This document shows, piece by piece, positions 25,469 to 33,688 of a DNA stretch of 64,000 nt. The stretch spans positions 77,890 to 141,889 of the forward strand of contig NZ_SISF01000034.1 in assembly GCF_004310285.1 (NCBI RefSeq), read 5' to 3'. Both the position numbers and the translations under genes were made by a program. Within the stretch, counting starts at the first letter, position 1; each line of letters starts with the position of its first letter. Source of the DNA: Agrobacterium cavarae. Its GTDB lineage: Bacteria; Pseudomonadota; Alphaproteobacteria; Rhizobiales; Rhizobiaceae. The notes under the pieces are model-generated. The model was not told where the DNA came from. It worked only from the letters and a program-made list of their open reading frames with translations, and did no database searches.

Positions 25469-26101
25469 TCAGGGACCGTTGACCAGTGCGAGAATGAGCT
25501 GATGCACCGCACCGCCATTGGTGAGTTCGACCTTGTCGAAATCCCGCCCGCGCTGGCGCTGCTCGTCTGAAAGCTCCTTCAGCCGTTGCTGTAAGACGGC
25601 GCGCACCTTCTGACACTTCGGATCGTCTTCCGCCCGCAGGCCGACGCTATAGGCCTCGATCTTCTTCACCATGTCGAGAATATGCTCGCCATGCACGCGT
25701 TCGTGCTTTTCCACGCCGGCAATGAAGCGCTGCCAGCTGGCCGCAACATCCGCCGGAAGTTTCGCCGGCGCCTTCGGCCATGTGTAGATGATCGTCAGGT
25801 TGGGTCGCGCGGTCGCCAGGATGCAGGCGCCATCCGGTTGCGGGCGGTAATCGCGCCGCCAGGTCAGCTTGAAGGTGGTGTGGGCAACGGCCTGGACACC
25901 GGCCTGTGGCCCACGTTCGCCGATGGATCGATAGAGCTCGATGCCGGAACTGCCGGATATGGCATAGGTCTTGATCTGTTCGGAGGGTTGCCAGTTCGCG
26001 GTTTGGGCTTGCGCCGCCATGGGTATCAGAGATGCCAGGAAAAAGCCCGCAAGGGCGGCGAGGGGGCGGAAACTGGGCAAGCGGAAAGTCCTATTGATCA
26101 T
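25469..26101 (-). CDS. Exported DUF922-family putative zinc protease
   Basis: A 210-residue exported protein. The signal peptide spans residues 1-32 and ends AQA. The family is annotated as predicted secreted zinc-dependent proteases, and the candidate metal site is HERVHGEH near residue 135, close to a HExxH arrangement. A double cysteine pair (GACILAT, DPKCQKV) suggests a periplasmic disulphide. It is probably a periplasmic or secreted protein. No proteolytic activity is proven for the family as far as I know. Confidence 0.7.
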   Translation of the reverse strand: MINRTFRLPSFRPLAALAGFFLASLIPMAAQAQTANWQPSEQIKTYAISGSSGIELYRSIGERGPQAGVQAVAHTTFKLTWRRDYRPQPDGACILATARPNLTIIYTWPKAPAKLPADVAASWQRFIAGVEKHERVHGEHILDMVKKIEAYSVGLRAEDDPKCQKVRAVLQQRLKELSDEQRQRGRDFDKVELTNGGAVHQLILALVNGP

Positions 26102-26217
26102 TCACGGGACGATAAGCGAAGTGATGGTCAGCGGGCAAGCGGCTTGCGGATGCGCTTGGTGCTAAAGTGCCGTGCGTCCTATTGGAGGCACAAAGAACGC
26201 GTTTCTTTTGAATCGAC

Positions 26218-26262
26218 GCATCGTGCTTTCTGAAAATCGAGTCCGATTTTCGGGGCCGATGC
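26218..26262. repeat. Hairpin-forming intergenic repeat, probably dispersed
   Basis: The outer arms GCATCG and CGATGC and the perfect inner stem GAAAATCG/CGATTTTC (loop AGTC) form a 45-base structured element. I recall very similar elements scattered between genes in rhizobial chromosomes. That recollection, not a second copy in this window, is the reason for calling it a repeat. Confidence 0.45.
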
Positions 26263-26395
26263 TGTACGTGGTTTGCCCTCGCACACCGCATGTGGCTCTC
26301 GGGATGATCTCCCTCCACGGAAGCCCGAAACAACCGGTACGCCGCAATGCATGGGACGCGATCATGACTCCACACTCGAGGTCTCAATCGCGCAT

Positions 26396-26428
26396 GAAAA
26401 AGGCCCCTGCGCGTAGAGCGCAGGGGCC
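26396..26428 (-). terminator. Rho-independent terminator of the PRC-barrel gene
   Basis: On the minus strand an 11-base-pair perfect stem, GGCCCCTGCGC with GCGCAGGGGCC, is followed by TTTTT. It lies 34 bases after the stop of the PRC-barrel gene. Confidence 0.9.
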
Positions 26429-26461
26429 GTTGATCGATCGCCCGAGGGCGCGTGCGATCAA

Positions 26462-26938
26462 TCAATCGTCGAGCTTGTCGTAGTCCAGCTTCGGCGCGTT
26501 CTGCAGCGCTTCCTTGGTGGTGTCGACGTGAGCCTTCCACGTGCCATTGTCGTTGTTGATGGCAACGGAGGTCGGGTCAAGAACGACATAGCTCTCGTTG
26601 ATGCCGAGGAAGCCGCCGACGCTGGCAACGATACCGATGACAGCCTTGCCATCGCCGATCACGACGTCTTCGATTTCGCCGATTTCTTCGTTCTGGGCAT
26701 TGTAGATGTTCATGCCTTCAAGCTGATCAGCGGTCAGGTCGGTCTTCTGCACGTTGACAAACTTCAGCGGGCCAGCTGGCTTCGTACCCATGGTAAAGCC
26801 TGGACCAGACATCATCGCATCAGCGCCGGCAGCGGCTGGTGCAGTGGCAGCCGGAGCGGCAGGTGCAGCAGTCTGGGCGAAAGCGACGGAGGAGGTCAGA
26901 GCTGCAACGGCAGCGAGTGCGAAAACCTTGTTTTTCAT
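26462..26938 (-). CDS. Exported PRC-barrel domain protein
   Basis: A 158-residue protein with a cleavable signal (MKNKVFALAAVAALTSSVAF then AQT), an Ala/Pro-rich linker (residues 22-45), and a PRC-barrel beta domain (about 60-140: MNIYNAQNEEIGEIEDVVIG, GFLGINESYVVLD). Exported PRC-barrel proteins are common in rhizobia, often linked to stress or envelope functions, but their role is unresolved. The frame is open to 27013. The ATG at 26938 is chosen for its GGGAAG box and signal peptide. It is divergent from the ParA-type gene. Confidence 0.85.
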   Translation of the reverse strand: MKNKVFALAAVAALTSSVAFAQTAAPAAPAATAPAAAGADAMMSGPGFTMGTKPAGPLKFVNVQKTDLTADQLEGMNIYNAQNEEIGEIEDVVIGDGKAVIGIVASVGGFLGINESYVVLDPTSVAINNDNGTWKAHVDTTKEALQNAPKLDYDKLDD

Positions 26939-27020
26939 GAATGTTTCTTCCCTTTTGTATGCTGAACATTTTGTTCGGGGGAAGAACGGGTGGGGGCGAT
27001 TTTGGTTCCACACTGTAATG

Positions 27021-27035
27021 GACGATTAGATCGTC
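27021..27035. promoter_or_regulatory. Palindrome between the PRC-barrel and ParA-type genes
   Basis: GACGAT-TAG-ATCGTC is a perfect inverted repeat with a 3-base centre. It lies 82 bases before the PRC-barrel start and 90 before the ParA-type start. It could be an operator for either gene. Which protein binds, if any, cannot be told. Confidence 0.4.
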
Positions 27036-27125
27036 TTAAGGTAGCGTTGAACTGTATGAAGTTGTGCTGGTCGAGTCGGCTGTCGTGTTCGGCTCAGCCT
27101 GTGTTGGAAACGATATGAGGGTTTT

Positions 27126-28217
27126 ATGGAGAAGAGGCGAACGAGGGCTAGCGTAGGTTTACCACTTACAGAGGAGCAGAAGGTCGTCTTTGACACCGCC
27201 AAAAAAGCTGGGCCACATGCCGTCTGTTTCTTCAACAACAAAGGTGGGGTTGGCAAAACGACTTTGGTCGCAAATCTGGGAGCCGAGCTTGCATTGAATT
27301 TCGGAGCGCGCGTTCTTCTTGTTGATTGTGATCCCCAATGTAATCTGACGCAGTACGCACTGGGAGATGAAGAATCCCTGAAGCTTTACTCAGATGCGGA
27401 TCCCCAGTCGGTTTACAGCGTGATACGGCCTCTAGCGTTGGGGAAGGGCTACAGTTCCAATCTCCCGATCATAAAGCCCGAGAAGTTTGGATTCGATTTA
27501 GTTGTTGGTGATCCTAGGCTTGCTCTGCAAGAAGACCTTCTTGCTCAAGACTGGAGAGACGCCAAGGCCGGCGGAATGCGAGGTATTCAGACTACATTTG
27601 TTTTCTTTGACCTGCTTAAGAAGGCTAAAGACCTAAATTATGATTTCGTACTGTTTGATATGGGTCCCTCGTTGGGCGCTATTAATCGTTCTATACTGCT
27701 AGCTGTCGACTACTTTGTGGTTCCTATGGCGATCGATATTTTTTCGATATGGGCGATTAGGAATATTGGTCAGACCGTCTCAGTTTGGCGTCGTGAGCTA
27801 CAGTCCGGCATCAGCATTGCGGAAGACCCCAGCGAGTTGCCAGAGTTTGAACGCGATCATAGTCTAAAATTCATCGGCTATGTCACTCAGCAGCACAAAG
27901 AGCGTGGTTTTACTAAGTCTGATGACGATAAAGATGGTGGTCAAACGAAGAGAATTGTTCAAGCTTATCAAGAGATCAACAAAAATATCCCTGCAGAGAT
28001 CGAGAAAAGCCTTTCGCCATTCTATACTAAGGGAAATATAAATCCTCACTTAGGGGAAGTTCGCCACCTAGGTAGCCTTGCCCCTATGTCACAAAGTCAA
28101 AATACACCATTGCTTAACGTCGCCGCCGGTGGAGGGTATATACAGCTGAGAAAACAAGCTCGGGAAATATACCGAGATATCGCTGAGAAATTTCTGAGTA
28201 ACATAGTGTCGGCGTGA
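27126..28217 (+). CDS. ParA/MinD-type P-loop ATPase, first gene of the SIR2 unit
   Basis: A 363-residue deviant-Walker ATPase. KGGVGKTT with the signature lysine pair is at residues 39-46, switch I DCDPQCNLT at 67-75, and Walker B DFVLFDMGP at 173-181. The 30-residue N-terminal extension and a long charged insert around residues 255-300 differ from partitioning ParA. There is no parB, repC or parS-like cluster here, so segregation is unlikely. Base composition is clearly AT-richer than its neighbours, which points to transfer. The gene ends 4 bases before the SIR2 gene, and the pair probably works as one system. Confidence 0.85.
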   Translation: MEKRRTRASVGLPLTEEQKVVFDTAKKAGPHAVCFFNNKGGVGKTTLVANLGAELALNFGARVLLVDCDPQCNLTQYALGDEESLKLYSDADPQSVYSVIRPLALGKGYSSNLPIIKPEKFGFDLVVGDPRLALQEDLLAQDWRDAKAGGMRGIQTTFVFFDLLKKAKDLNYDFVLFDMGPSLGAINRSILLAVDYFVVPMAIDIFSIWAIRNIGQTVSVWRRELQSGISIAEDPSELPEFERDHSLKFIGYVTQQHKERGFTKSDDDKDGGQTKRIVQAYQEINKNIPAEIEKSLSPFYTKGNINPHLGEVRHLGSLAPMSQSQNTPLLNVAAGGGYIQLRKQAREIYRDIAEKFLSNIVSA

Positions 28218-28221
28218 ACTC

Positions 28222-29118
28222 ATGAACTTTAATAACGACCTCGTCGATGATCTTGCTAGACAAAAAGTTGTGCTGTTCTTGGGAGCGGGCGTATCCTCTA
28301 GCGCGCCCACCAATAGCGGCCAGAAGATGAGAGGTTGGCCTGCATTTCTAGAATTTGCATCTACTATGCTGGATGTTGATTCGTCTCAGGAGGTAAAAAA
28401 CCTCGTAGCTGGGAAGGACTATCTTATTGCTTCTGAGATTCTTCAGGAGTCCTTGGGCGACAAATGGAACGAGCTGATTGTTGATGAATACGGTCAAAGC
28501 GCTAAACCCTCAAAACTACATGAGGGCCTTGTATTACTCGATCAAAGAATAATTATTACGACAAACTTCGATAAGTTGCTCGAAACTGCTTGGGACAATA
28601 AGTTTGGTGACTCAACACACTATCCTATTGTAATATCAGGGGTTCAAGATAAAGTATTCTCCATACTAAAGGAAAATTCTCGGCGCTATATAGTAAAGAT
28701 ACATGGTAGCATTGATGACTCGGATAATATTGTTTTTTCTCGGTCTCAGTATGTGAGGTCCGCTTTCGAGAATCCTGCGTATAATAATTTTATGGACTGT
28801 CTTCTTCTAAATTATACCTTTCTCTTTGTCGGCTTTTCCATGGACGATCCAGCCATAGTAGGTCTGATGGAAGGTTACGCGTTTCGATATCCAAAAGCAC
28901 GGCCTCATTATATTTTTGCTGCTGAAGGTGGCTCGCAAAGAATAACGGATATCAACCAGAAACTAAGAAAATTAATATCGTTAAAATATGATGCGCGTGA
29001 TGATCATTTACTGTTGCCTACTCACCTAAGAGAGTTGGCACAGCTGATGCACAAGCGACGCAATGAAATCTACACAGAAATGAAAAATCAGCTTTCTCGG
29101 GTGCAGAGCCAGTCCTGA
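28222..29118 (+). CDS. SIR2-domain protein, candidate NADase effector
   Basis: A 298-residue protein of the SIR2-like (SIR2_2) family. The nucleotide-binding GAGVS is at residues 21-25, TTNFD with catalytic N115 at 113-117, KIHGSID with catalytic H161 at 159-165, and VGFSMDDP at 203-210. In known defence systems (Thoeris ThsA, DSR, SIR2-HerA, SIR2-linked Argonautes) such domains destroy NAD+ on infection. Here the domain fills almost the whole protein, so sensing would have to come from the ParA-type partner. No clear ribosome site precedes the ATG, which suggests translational coupling. The gene is AT-rich: bases 28681-28740 hold 21 G or C in 60. Confidence 0.85.
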   Translation: MNFNNDLVDDLARQKVVLFLGAGVSSSAPTNSGQKMRGWPAFLEFASTMLDVDSSQEVKNLVAGKDYLIASEILQESLGDKWNELIVDEYGQSAKPSKLHEGLVLLDQRIIITTNFDKLLETAWDNKFGDSTHYPIVISGVQDKVFSILKENSRRYIVKIHGSIDDSDNIVFSRSQYVRSAFENPAYNNFMDCLLLNYTFLFVGFSMDDPAIVGLMEGYAFRYPKARPHYIFAAEGGSQRITDINQKLRKLISLKYDARDDHLLLPTHLRELAQLMHKRRNEIYTEMKNQLSRVQSQS

Positions 29119-29123
29119 GTAGT

Positions 29124-30071
29124 TCAAAAATAATCATCCACAAACTTCAAAGCATCGATAATCGACACCCTCCACAACGACCAAACATGGTCCCCATCGG
29201 TAATGCGCAATTCCGATTTGCGGTTGTCGGCCTGTAGGGTCTCGTGAAGGGCGACTGCGCCGCGCCAGAGGTAGAAGCCGTCGTCGTCTCCGACGGTCAG
29301 GTAGGTGGCCGGGAGGTCCTGGGATTCGGCGATGTGCTGGGCGACGAGGGTGAAGACGTTTTTTTCGTTGAAGAGCCTTGCATCGAAGGGCGTGCCGAAG
29401 GCGCCGGAGAAGTGGTCGCCGGTGGAGGGCAGCACGATGCCGCTGGTGATGGTGGCGCGATCGACGCGGTGGAAGAAGGCGCTGTCCTGGATGAGTTTCA
29501 ACTCGGCGGGGGTCTTGTCGAGATCGGAGGCGGGGACGTTCTGCCAGATGGCCCCCGACAGGCTGGCGACGGCGGCGTAAAGATCTTCATGCGCATAGGC
29601 CAGATGCAGCGCGCCGAAGCCGCCCATGGAGAGGCCTGCAATGGCGCGGCCTTGCCTGTCCTTGCGCACCGGCAGCGTCTTTTCGACATGGACACGCAGA
29701 TCGCCGGTGATGGCGGTCTCATAATCGCCGGGGCCATCGACGGCAGCGGAATTCACATACCAGCTGTTCTTCACGCCCGGCATGACGACGACCAGCGGGC
29801 GGATGGTACCAGCGGCGATCATGCCGTCCAGCGTCTTTTCGATATTGCCGAGGTCGCGCCAGCTGTTTTGGTCGCCATCATGGCCGTGCAGCAGATAGAG
29901 CACCGGCCAGCCATTTTCCGGCGGTTCGCCATCCGGGCGATAGATGTTCACCAGGAGATCGGCGTTCAGCGCGTTGCTGTGAAAGGTGGCGTCAGCCAGC
30001 GTGCCGGCGAAGGCAGGCGAGGCGAAGCAGGCGAAGGCCAGGGCCGAAAGAGCAAGGTGGTGCAGCCGCAT
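29124..30071 (-). CDS. Exported esterase of the alpha/beta-hydrolase fold
   Basis: A 315-residue hydrolase of the putative esterase (esterase D) family. The signal peptide is residues 1-22, ending AFA. The nucleophile elbow GLSMGGFGA carries the catalytic serine near residue 149, the oxyanion strand is LYLLHGHDGDQNSW, and the catalytic histidine is in ITDGDHVWSLWR near the end. It should act on carboxylic esters in the periplasm. It converges on the SIR2 gene with only 5 bases between stops and belongs to the GC-rich backbone. Confidence 0.85.
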   Translation of the reverse strand: MRLHHLALSALAFACFASPAFAGTLADATFHSNALNADLLVNIYRPDGEPPENGWPVLYLLHGHDGDQNSWRDLGNIEKTLDGMIAAGTIRPLVVVMPGVKNSWYVNSAAVDGPGDYETAITGDLRVHVEKTLPVRKDRQGRAIAGLSMGGFGALHLAYAHEDLYAAVASLSGAIWQNVPASDLDKTPAELKLIQDSAFFHRVDRATITSGIVLPSTGDHFSGAFGTPFDARLFNEKNVFTLVAQHIAESQDLPATYLTVGDDDGFYLWRGAVALHETLQADNRKSELRITDGDHVWSLWRVSIIDALKFVDDYF

Positions 30072-30153
30072 GTCGCTTCTCCCCCCGTTTCATTGCGCGC
30101 AACGGGAATGCCGTCGCGCGCTTGAAAGTTCCCGCGTTCTGTCTGTGCGTGGG

Positions 30154-33144
30154 CTATTGCCCCGGTCTGCCTGTCTTGCCCTTGGTGCGGCCCTTGCGCT
30201 TTTGTTCGCCGGGGTCTTCATAGGAGCCGACGCCGACTTTGCCGCGCTTGAGCGGGCGTGGATCGTCCTTGTCGCCGGTGGCGCGTTCCGGCTGACCTTC
30301 CAGAAGCGGCGAAAAGCGCTTGCCGGATTCTATTGCTGGTTTTTCCGGTGTCGCGCCGCGGACGGGTTTTTCCGTGCGGCCGACGGTCATTTCATCCAGC
30401 GTGTTCTTGCGGAACAGCGGCTTCACCATGTCTGTGCCAGGGCCCATGTCGTCCAGCGAGGGTTTGGCGAAGAGGGATTTTTCCGGTGTACTCGGGCTAC
30501 CCCCTTCTGTACTGCCGGACATCTGGCCCTCAACAGGGGAGATCGACCCGCGGCTGGCACTCGATCCAGTTTTTCTGGACCTGCTTCCGCCCTCTTGTGA
30601 TCGTGCTTCGTCTTTCGCGATCGGATCATCCATGGCGGCGAGTTCGGCGGCTTTGAGGCGCTTGATTTCGTCGCGCAGGCGAGCGGCCTTCTCGAAGTCG
30701 AGATCGGCTGCGGCATCGCGCATCTGTTTTTCCATGGCGTTGAGATGCGCCTGGAGATTGTTGCCGACGAGGTGGCCGCCATCCGCAAAGCCCTTGCCGG
30801 AAACGCCGGAAATATCGGCCCTTACGTGGTCGCGTTCATAAACTGAATCAAGAATATCGGAGATCTTCGCCTTGACCGATTCCGGCGTGATGCCGTGTTC
30901 TTCATTATAGGCCATCTGCTTTTCACGGCGGCGGCTGGTTTCCTCCATCGCCCGCTTCATCGAACCGGTGATGTTGTCCGCATAGAGGATGACCTTGCCA
31001 TCGACGTTACGCGCGGCGCGGCCGATTGTCTGAACAAGCGAGGTTTCGGAACGCAGGAAGCCTTCCTTGTCCGCATCCAGAATGGCAACGAAGGCGCATT
31101 CGGGAATGTCCAGACCTTCGCGCAGCAGGTTGATGCCCACCAGCACGTCGAAGGCGCCGAGACGCAGGTCGCGGATGATTTCGATACGCTCGAGCGTGTC
31201 GATGTCGGAGTGCATGTAGCGCACACGCACGCCCTGTTCGTGCAGATATTCGGTCAGGTCTTCCGCCATACGCTTGGTCAGCACGGTGCAGAGCGTGCGG
31301 TAGCCTTTGGCGGCGGTCTCGCGGATTTCGCCGAGAACGTCGTCCACCTGCGTGCGTGCGGAGCGCACTTCCACCGGCGGATCGATAAGACCCGTCGGGC
31401 GGATGACCTGTTCGGCAAAGACGCCGCCGGATTGCTCCAGCTCCCAGCCGCCGGGCGTGGCGGAGACGGAGACCGTCTGTGGGCGCATTGCGTCCCACTC
31501 CTCGAAGCGTAGCGGGCGGTTGTCCATGCAGGAGGGTAGGCGGAAGCCGTATTCGGCCAGCGTCGCCTTGCGGCGGAAGTCGCCCCGATACATGCCGCCG
31601 ATCTGCGGAATGGTGACGTGGGATTCGTCGATGAAGATCAGGGCATTGTCCGGAATATATTCGAACAGGGTCGGCGGCGGCTCGCCGGGGGTGCGGCCCG
31701 TCAGGTAGCGCGAATAGTTTTCGATGCCGTTGCAGGAGCCGGTGGCTTCCAGCATTTCGATATCGTAGCGGGTGCGCTGTTCAAGGCGCTGCGCTTCCAG
31801 CAGACGGCCCGCCTTTTCCAACTCGGCCAGACGATGCTTCAACTCTTCCTTGATCGACTTTATTGCGCCGTTCAGCGTCGGACGCGGAGTCACATAGTGC
31901 GAGTTGGCGTAGATCTTGACCGATTGCAGATCGCCGGTCTTCTGGCCGGTCAGCGGATCGAATTCGGTGATGCTCTCGATTTCGTCTCCCCACATGGAAA
32001 TGCGCCAGGCGGCATCTTCCAAGTGGGCGGGGAAAAGCTCGATCGTATCGCCGCGCACGCGGAAGGAGCCGCGCTGGAAATCCATGTCGCGCCGCTTGTA
32101 TTGCTGCGCCACCAGGTCGGCCAATAGCTGGCGCTGGTCCAGCTTGTCGCCCACCTGCATCTGGAAGGTCATGGCGGTGTAGGTTTCCACCGAGCCGATA
32201 CCGTAAATGCAGGAGACGGAGGCGACGATGATGCAGTCGTCTCGCTCCAGAATCGCGCGGGTGGCGGCGTGGCGCATCCGGTCGATCTGCTCGTTGATCG
32301 AGGATTCCTTCTCGATATAGGTGTCGGAGCGCGGCACATAGGCTTCCGGCTGGTAGTAATCGTAATAGGAAACGAAGTACTCCACCGCGTTGTTGGGGAA
32401 GAAGTTCTTGAATTCGGAATAGAGCTGGGCGGCCAGCGTCTTGTTTGGCGCCAGGATGACCGCCGGGCGCTGCGTCGCCTCGATGACCTTGGCCATGGTG
32501 AAGGTCTTGCCCGAGCCTGTGACGCCGAGCAGCACCTGGGAACGGTCGCCGGAATTGATGCCTTCCACCAGATCGGCAATCGCGGTGGGCTGGTCACCGG
32601 AGGGCTTGTACTCTGTGACCATTTCGATAGCGATGCCGCCTTCGGATTTCGGCGGGCGGACAGGACGGTGCGGCGTCCACAGCTTGCCGTCCTTGAACAG
32701 CGGGTTGCCACTTTCAATCAGCTTGGAGAGCGCATCCACGGTGGCCGTAACCGCACCGGGCGCCAGCGACTTGGCGTCTTCCAGCGAGACATCCATGCCG
32801 GCCACCGGGTTGAGGCCAGCGGCGGCGCGCGTCTTCGGATCGGACGAGCCACCGATGGAAACGCCGCGCGAGGTTTTGGACGCCGTCGGCGTCTTGCTTG
32901 CCTTGGCGGCAGCCTTTTCGGCTTCCTTGCGCGCTTCGATTTCGATCTTCTTGCGATGCTTGCCTGCCTTGGAGGCGACTTCGCGCTGGGTCTCCACGGA
33001 GGTCGCTTCGGCTTCCGCCTCAAGCTGCTTCACCCAGTCAGCAACAGAGCCGGAAAGGGGAGCGCCTTCGAAAGACGCCTGGGGCATCTCGTCAAAACCA
33101 TTGGAGTGGGAGCTTTCGGAGGATTTTTTCGGTGATCTGGCCAT
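30154..33144 (-). CDS. uvrB: Excinuclease ABC subunit B
   Basis: UvrB verifies DNA damage handed over by UvrA and recruits UvrC in nucleotide excision repair. The 996-residue protein is far longer than E. coli UvrB (673). Residues 1-175 are a charged, Lys/Ala-rich extension. The helicase core begins near 178 with Walker A GVTGSGKT at 207-214 and the damage-probing hairpin YYDYYQPEAYVP. The UVR motif for UvrC lies near 800-840 (NAMEKQMRDAAADLDFEKAA). A further 150-residue disordered, Ser/Lys-rich tail follows. Extensions are known in rhizobial UvrB proteins. Confidence 0.96.
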   Translation of the reverse strand: MARSPKKSSESSHSNGFDEMPQASFEGAPLSGSVADWVKQLEAEAEATSVETQREVASKAGKHRKKIEIEARKEAEKAAAKASKTPTASKTSRGVSIGGSSDPKTRAAAGLNPVAGMDVSLEDAKSLAPGAVTATVDALSKLIESGNPLFKDGKLWTPHRPVRPPKSEGGIAIEMVTEYKPSGDQPTAIADLVEGINSGDRSQVLLGVTGSGKTFTMAKVIEATQRPAVILAPNKTLAAQLYSEFKNFFPNNAVEYFVSYYDYYQPEAYVPRSDTYIEKESSINEQIDRMRHAATRAILERDDCIIVASVSCIYGIGSVETYTAMTFQMQVGDKLDQRQLLADLVAQQYKRRDMDFQRGSFRVRGDTIELFPAHLEDAAWRISMWGDEIESITEFDPLTGQKTGDLQSVKIYANSHYVTPRPTLNGAIKSIKEELKHRLAELEKAGRLLEAQRLEQRTRYDIEMLEATGSCNGIENYSRYLTGRTPGEPPPTLFEYIPDNALIFIDESHVTIPQIGGMYRGDFRRKATLAEYGFRLPSCMDNRPLRFEEWDAMRPQTVSVSATPGGWELEQSGGVFAEQVIRPTGLIDPPVEVRSARTQVDDVLGEIRETAAKGYRTLCTVLTKRMAEDLTEYLHEQGVRVRYMHSDIDTLERIEIIRDLRLGAFDVLVGINLLREGLDIPECAFVAILDADKEGFLRSETSLVQTIGRAARNVDGKVILYADNITGSMKRAMEETSRRREKQMAYNEEHGITPESVKAKISDILDSVYERDHVRADISGVSGKGFADGGHLVGNNLQAHLNAMEKQMRDAAADLDFEKAARLRDEIKRLKAAELAAMDDPIAKDEARSQEGGSRSRKTGSSASRGSISPVEGQMSGSTEGGSPSTPEKSLFAKPSLDDMGPGTDMVKPLFRKNTLDEMTVGRTEKPVRGATPEKPAIESGKRFSPLLEGQPERATGDKDDPRPLKRGKVGVGSYEDPGEQKRKGRTKGKTGRPGQ

Positions 33145-33381
33145 GGGCAGAATATGGAGCGCTTAAACCCCAAAAGGAAGAGGTGCGAGTGAAAAAATGA
33201 GTACAAAGAGGCAACGTGTTGAGGTCGCTGGTTCTGCGCGATTGAAGGTGGCGAAGGGCTTCGTTCCCTGGCCGGTCAGCGCTGTTGCTGGTCTGCCTTA
33301 AGGATGCTTCAGATTGGTTGGTTCACATCCAAACTGCTTGCTCGCGGTCAGCACACCATTGCTCTTTTTGGCACTAGGTGC

Positions 33382-33409
33382 TTGAAAGACCTGTTGTGGG
33401 TGCTATTGT
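33382..33409 (+). promoter_or_regulatory. Promoter of the toxin-antitoxin operon
   Basis: TTGAAA (33382-33387) and TATTGT (33404-33409) are separated by 16 bases. The -10 box lies at the centre of the 38-base palindrome, so bound antitoxin would block polymerase. Confidence 0.65.
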
Positions 33410-33426
33410 AAGCACTCTCAACAGGT
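33389..33426. promoter_or_regulatory. 38-base concentric palindromic operator
   Basis: The outer arms ACCTGTTG (33389-33396) and CAACAGGT (33419-33426) and the inner arms GTGCT (33400-33404) and AGCAC (33411-33415) share the same centre. Only the 3-base spacers differ. The position over the -10 box is that of a toxin-antitoxin autoregulatory site. Confidence 0.7.
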
Positions 33427-33439
33427 TTGGAGATGTCGT

Positions 33440-33688
33440 ATGGCACATGTTGTTTTGGCTGAAATGACGGCCAGCGTATCGGAGCTGAAAAAAAACCCTA
33501 TGGGAACGGTCGCAGCTGGCGAGGGTGCCGCCGTCGCCATCTTGAACCGCAACGAGCCGGCTTTCTATTGCGTACCTGCCAAGGTCTACGAGGCCATGAT
33601 GGAACGGCTTGACGACATTGAGCTCAATAGGCTCGCCGATGCCCGGACGGATGACAAGGTTATCAGGGTCAAGCTCAGTGAGCTATGA
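33440..33688 (+). CDS. Phd/YefM (StbD-like) antitoxin
   Basis: An 82-residue antitoxin. The N-terminal Phd/YefM fold (ASVSELKKNPMGTVAAGEG, then VAILNRNEPAFYCVPAKVY) binds the operator, and the C-terminal helix (MERLDDIELNRLADAR) wraps the toxin. The stop overlaps the toxin start by 11 bases, which keeps expression coupled. It resembles StbD of StbDE-type modules. It should repress its own promoter at 33382. Confidence 0.9.
   Translation: MAHVVLAEMTASVSELKKNPMGTVAAGEGAAVAILNRNEPAFYCVPAKVYEAMMERLDDIELNRLADARTDDKVIRVKLSEL

Larger units (their letters stand above)
33145..33439. other. Gene-free region between uvrB and the toxin-antitoxin operon
   Basis: About 295 bases containing the start region of uvrB on one side and the toxin-antitoxin promoter and operator at 33382-33426 on the other. 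No further gene was seen. Confidence 0.6.
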
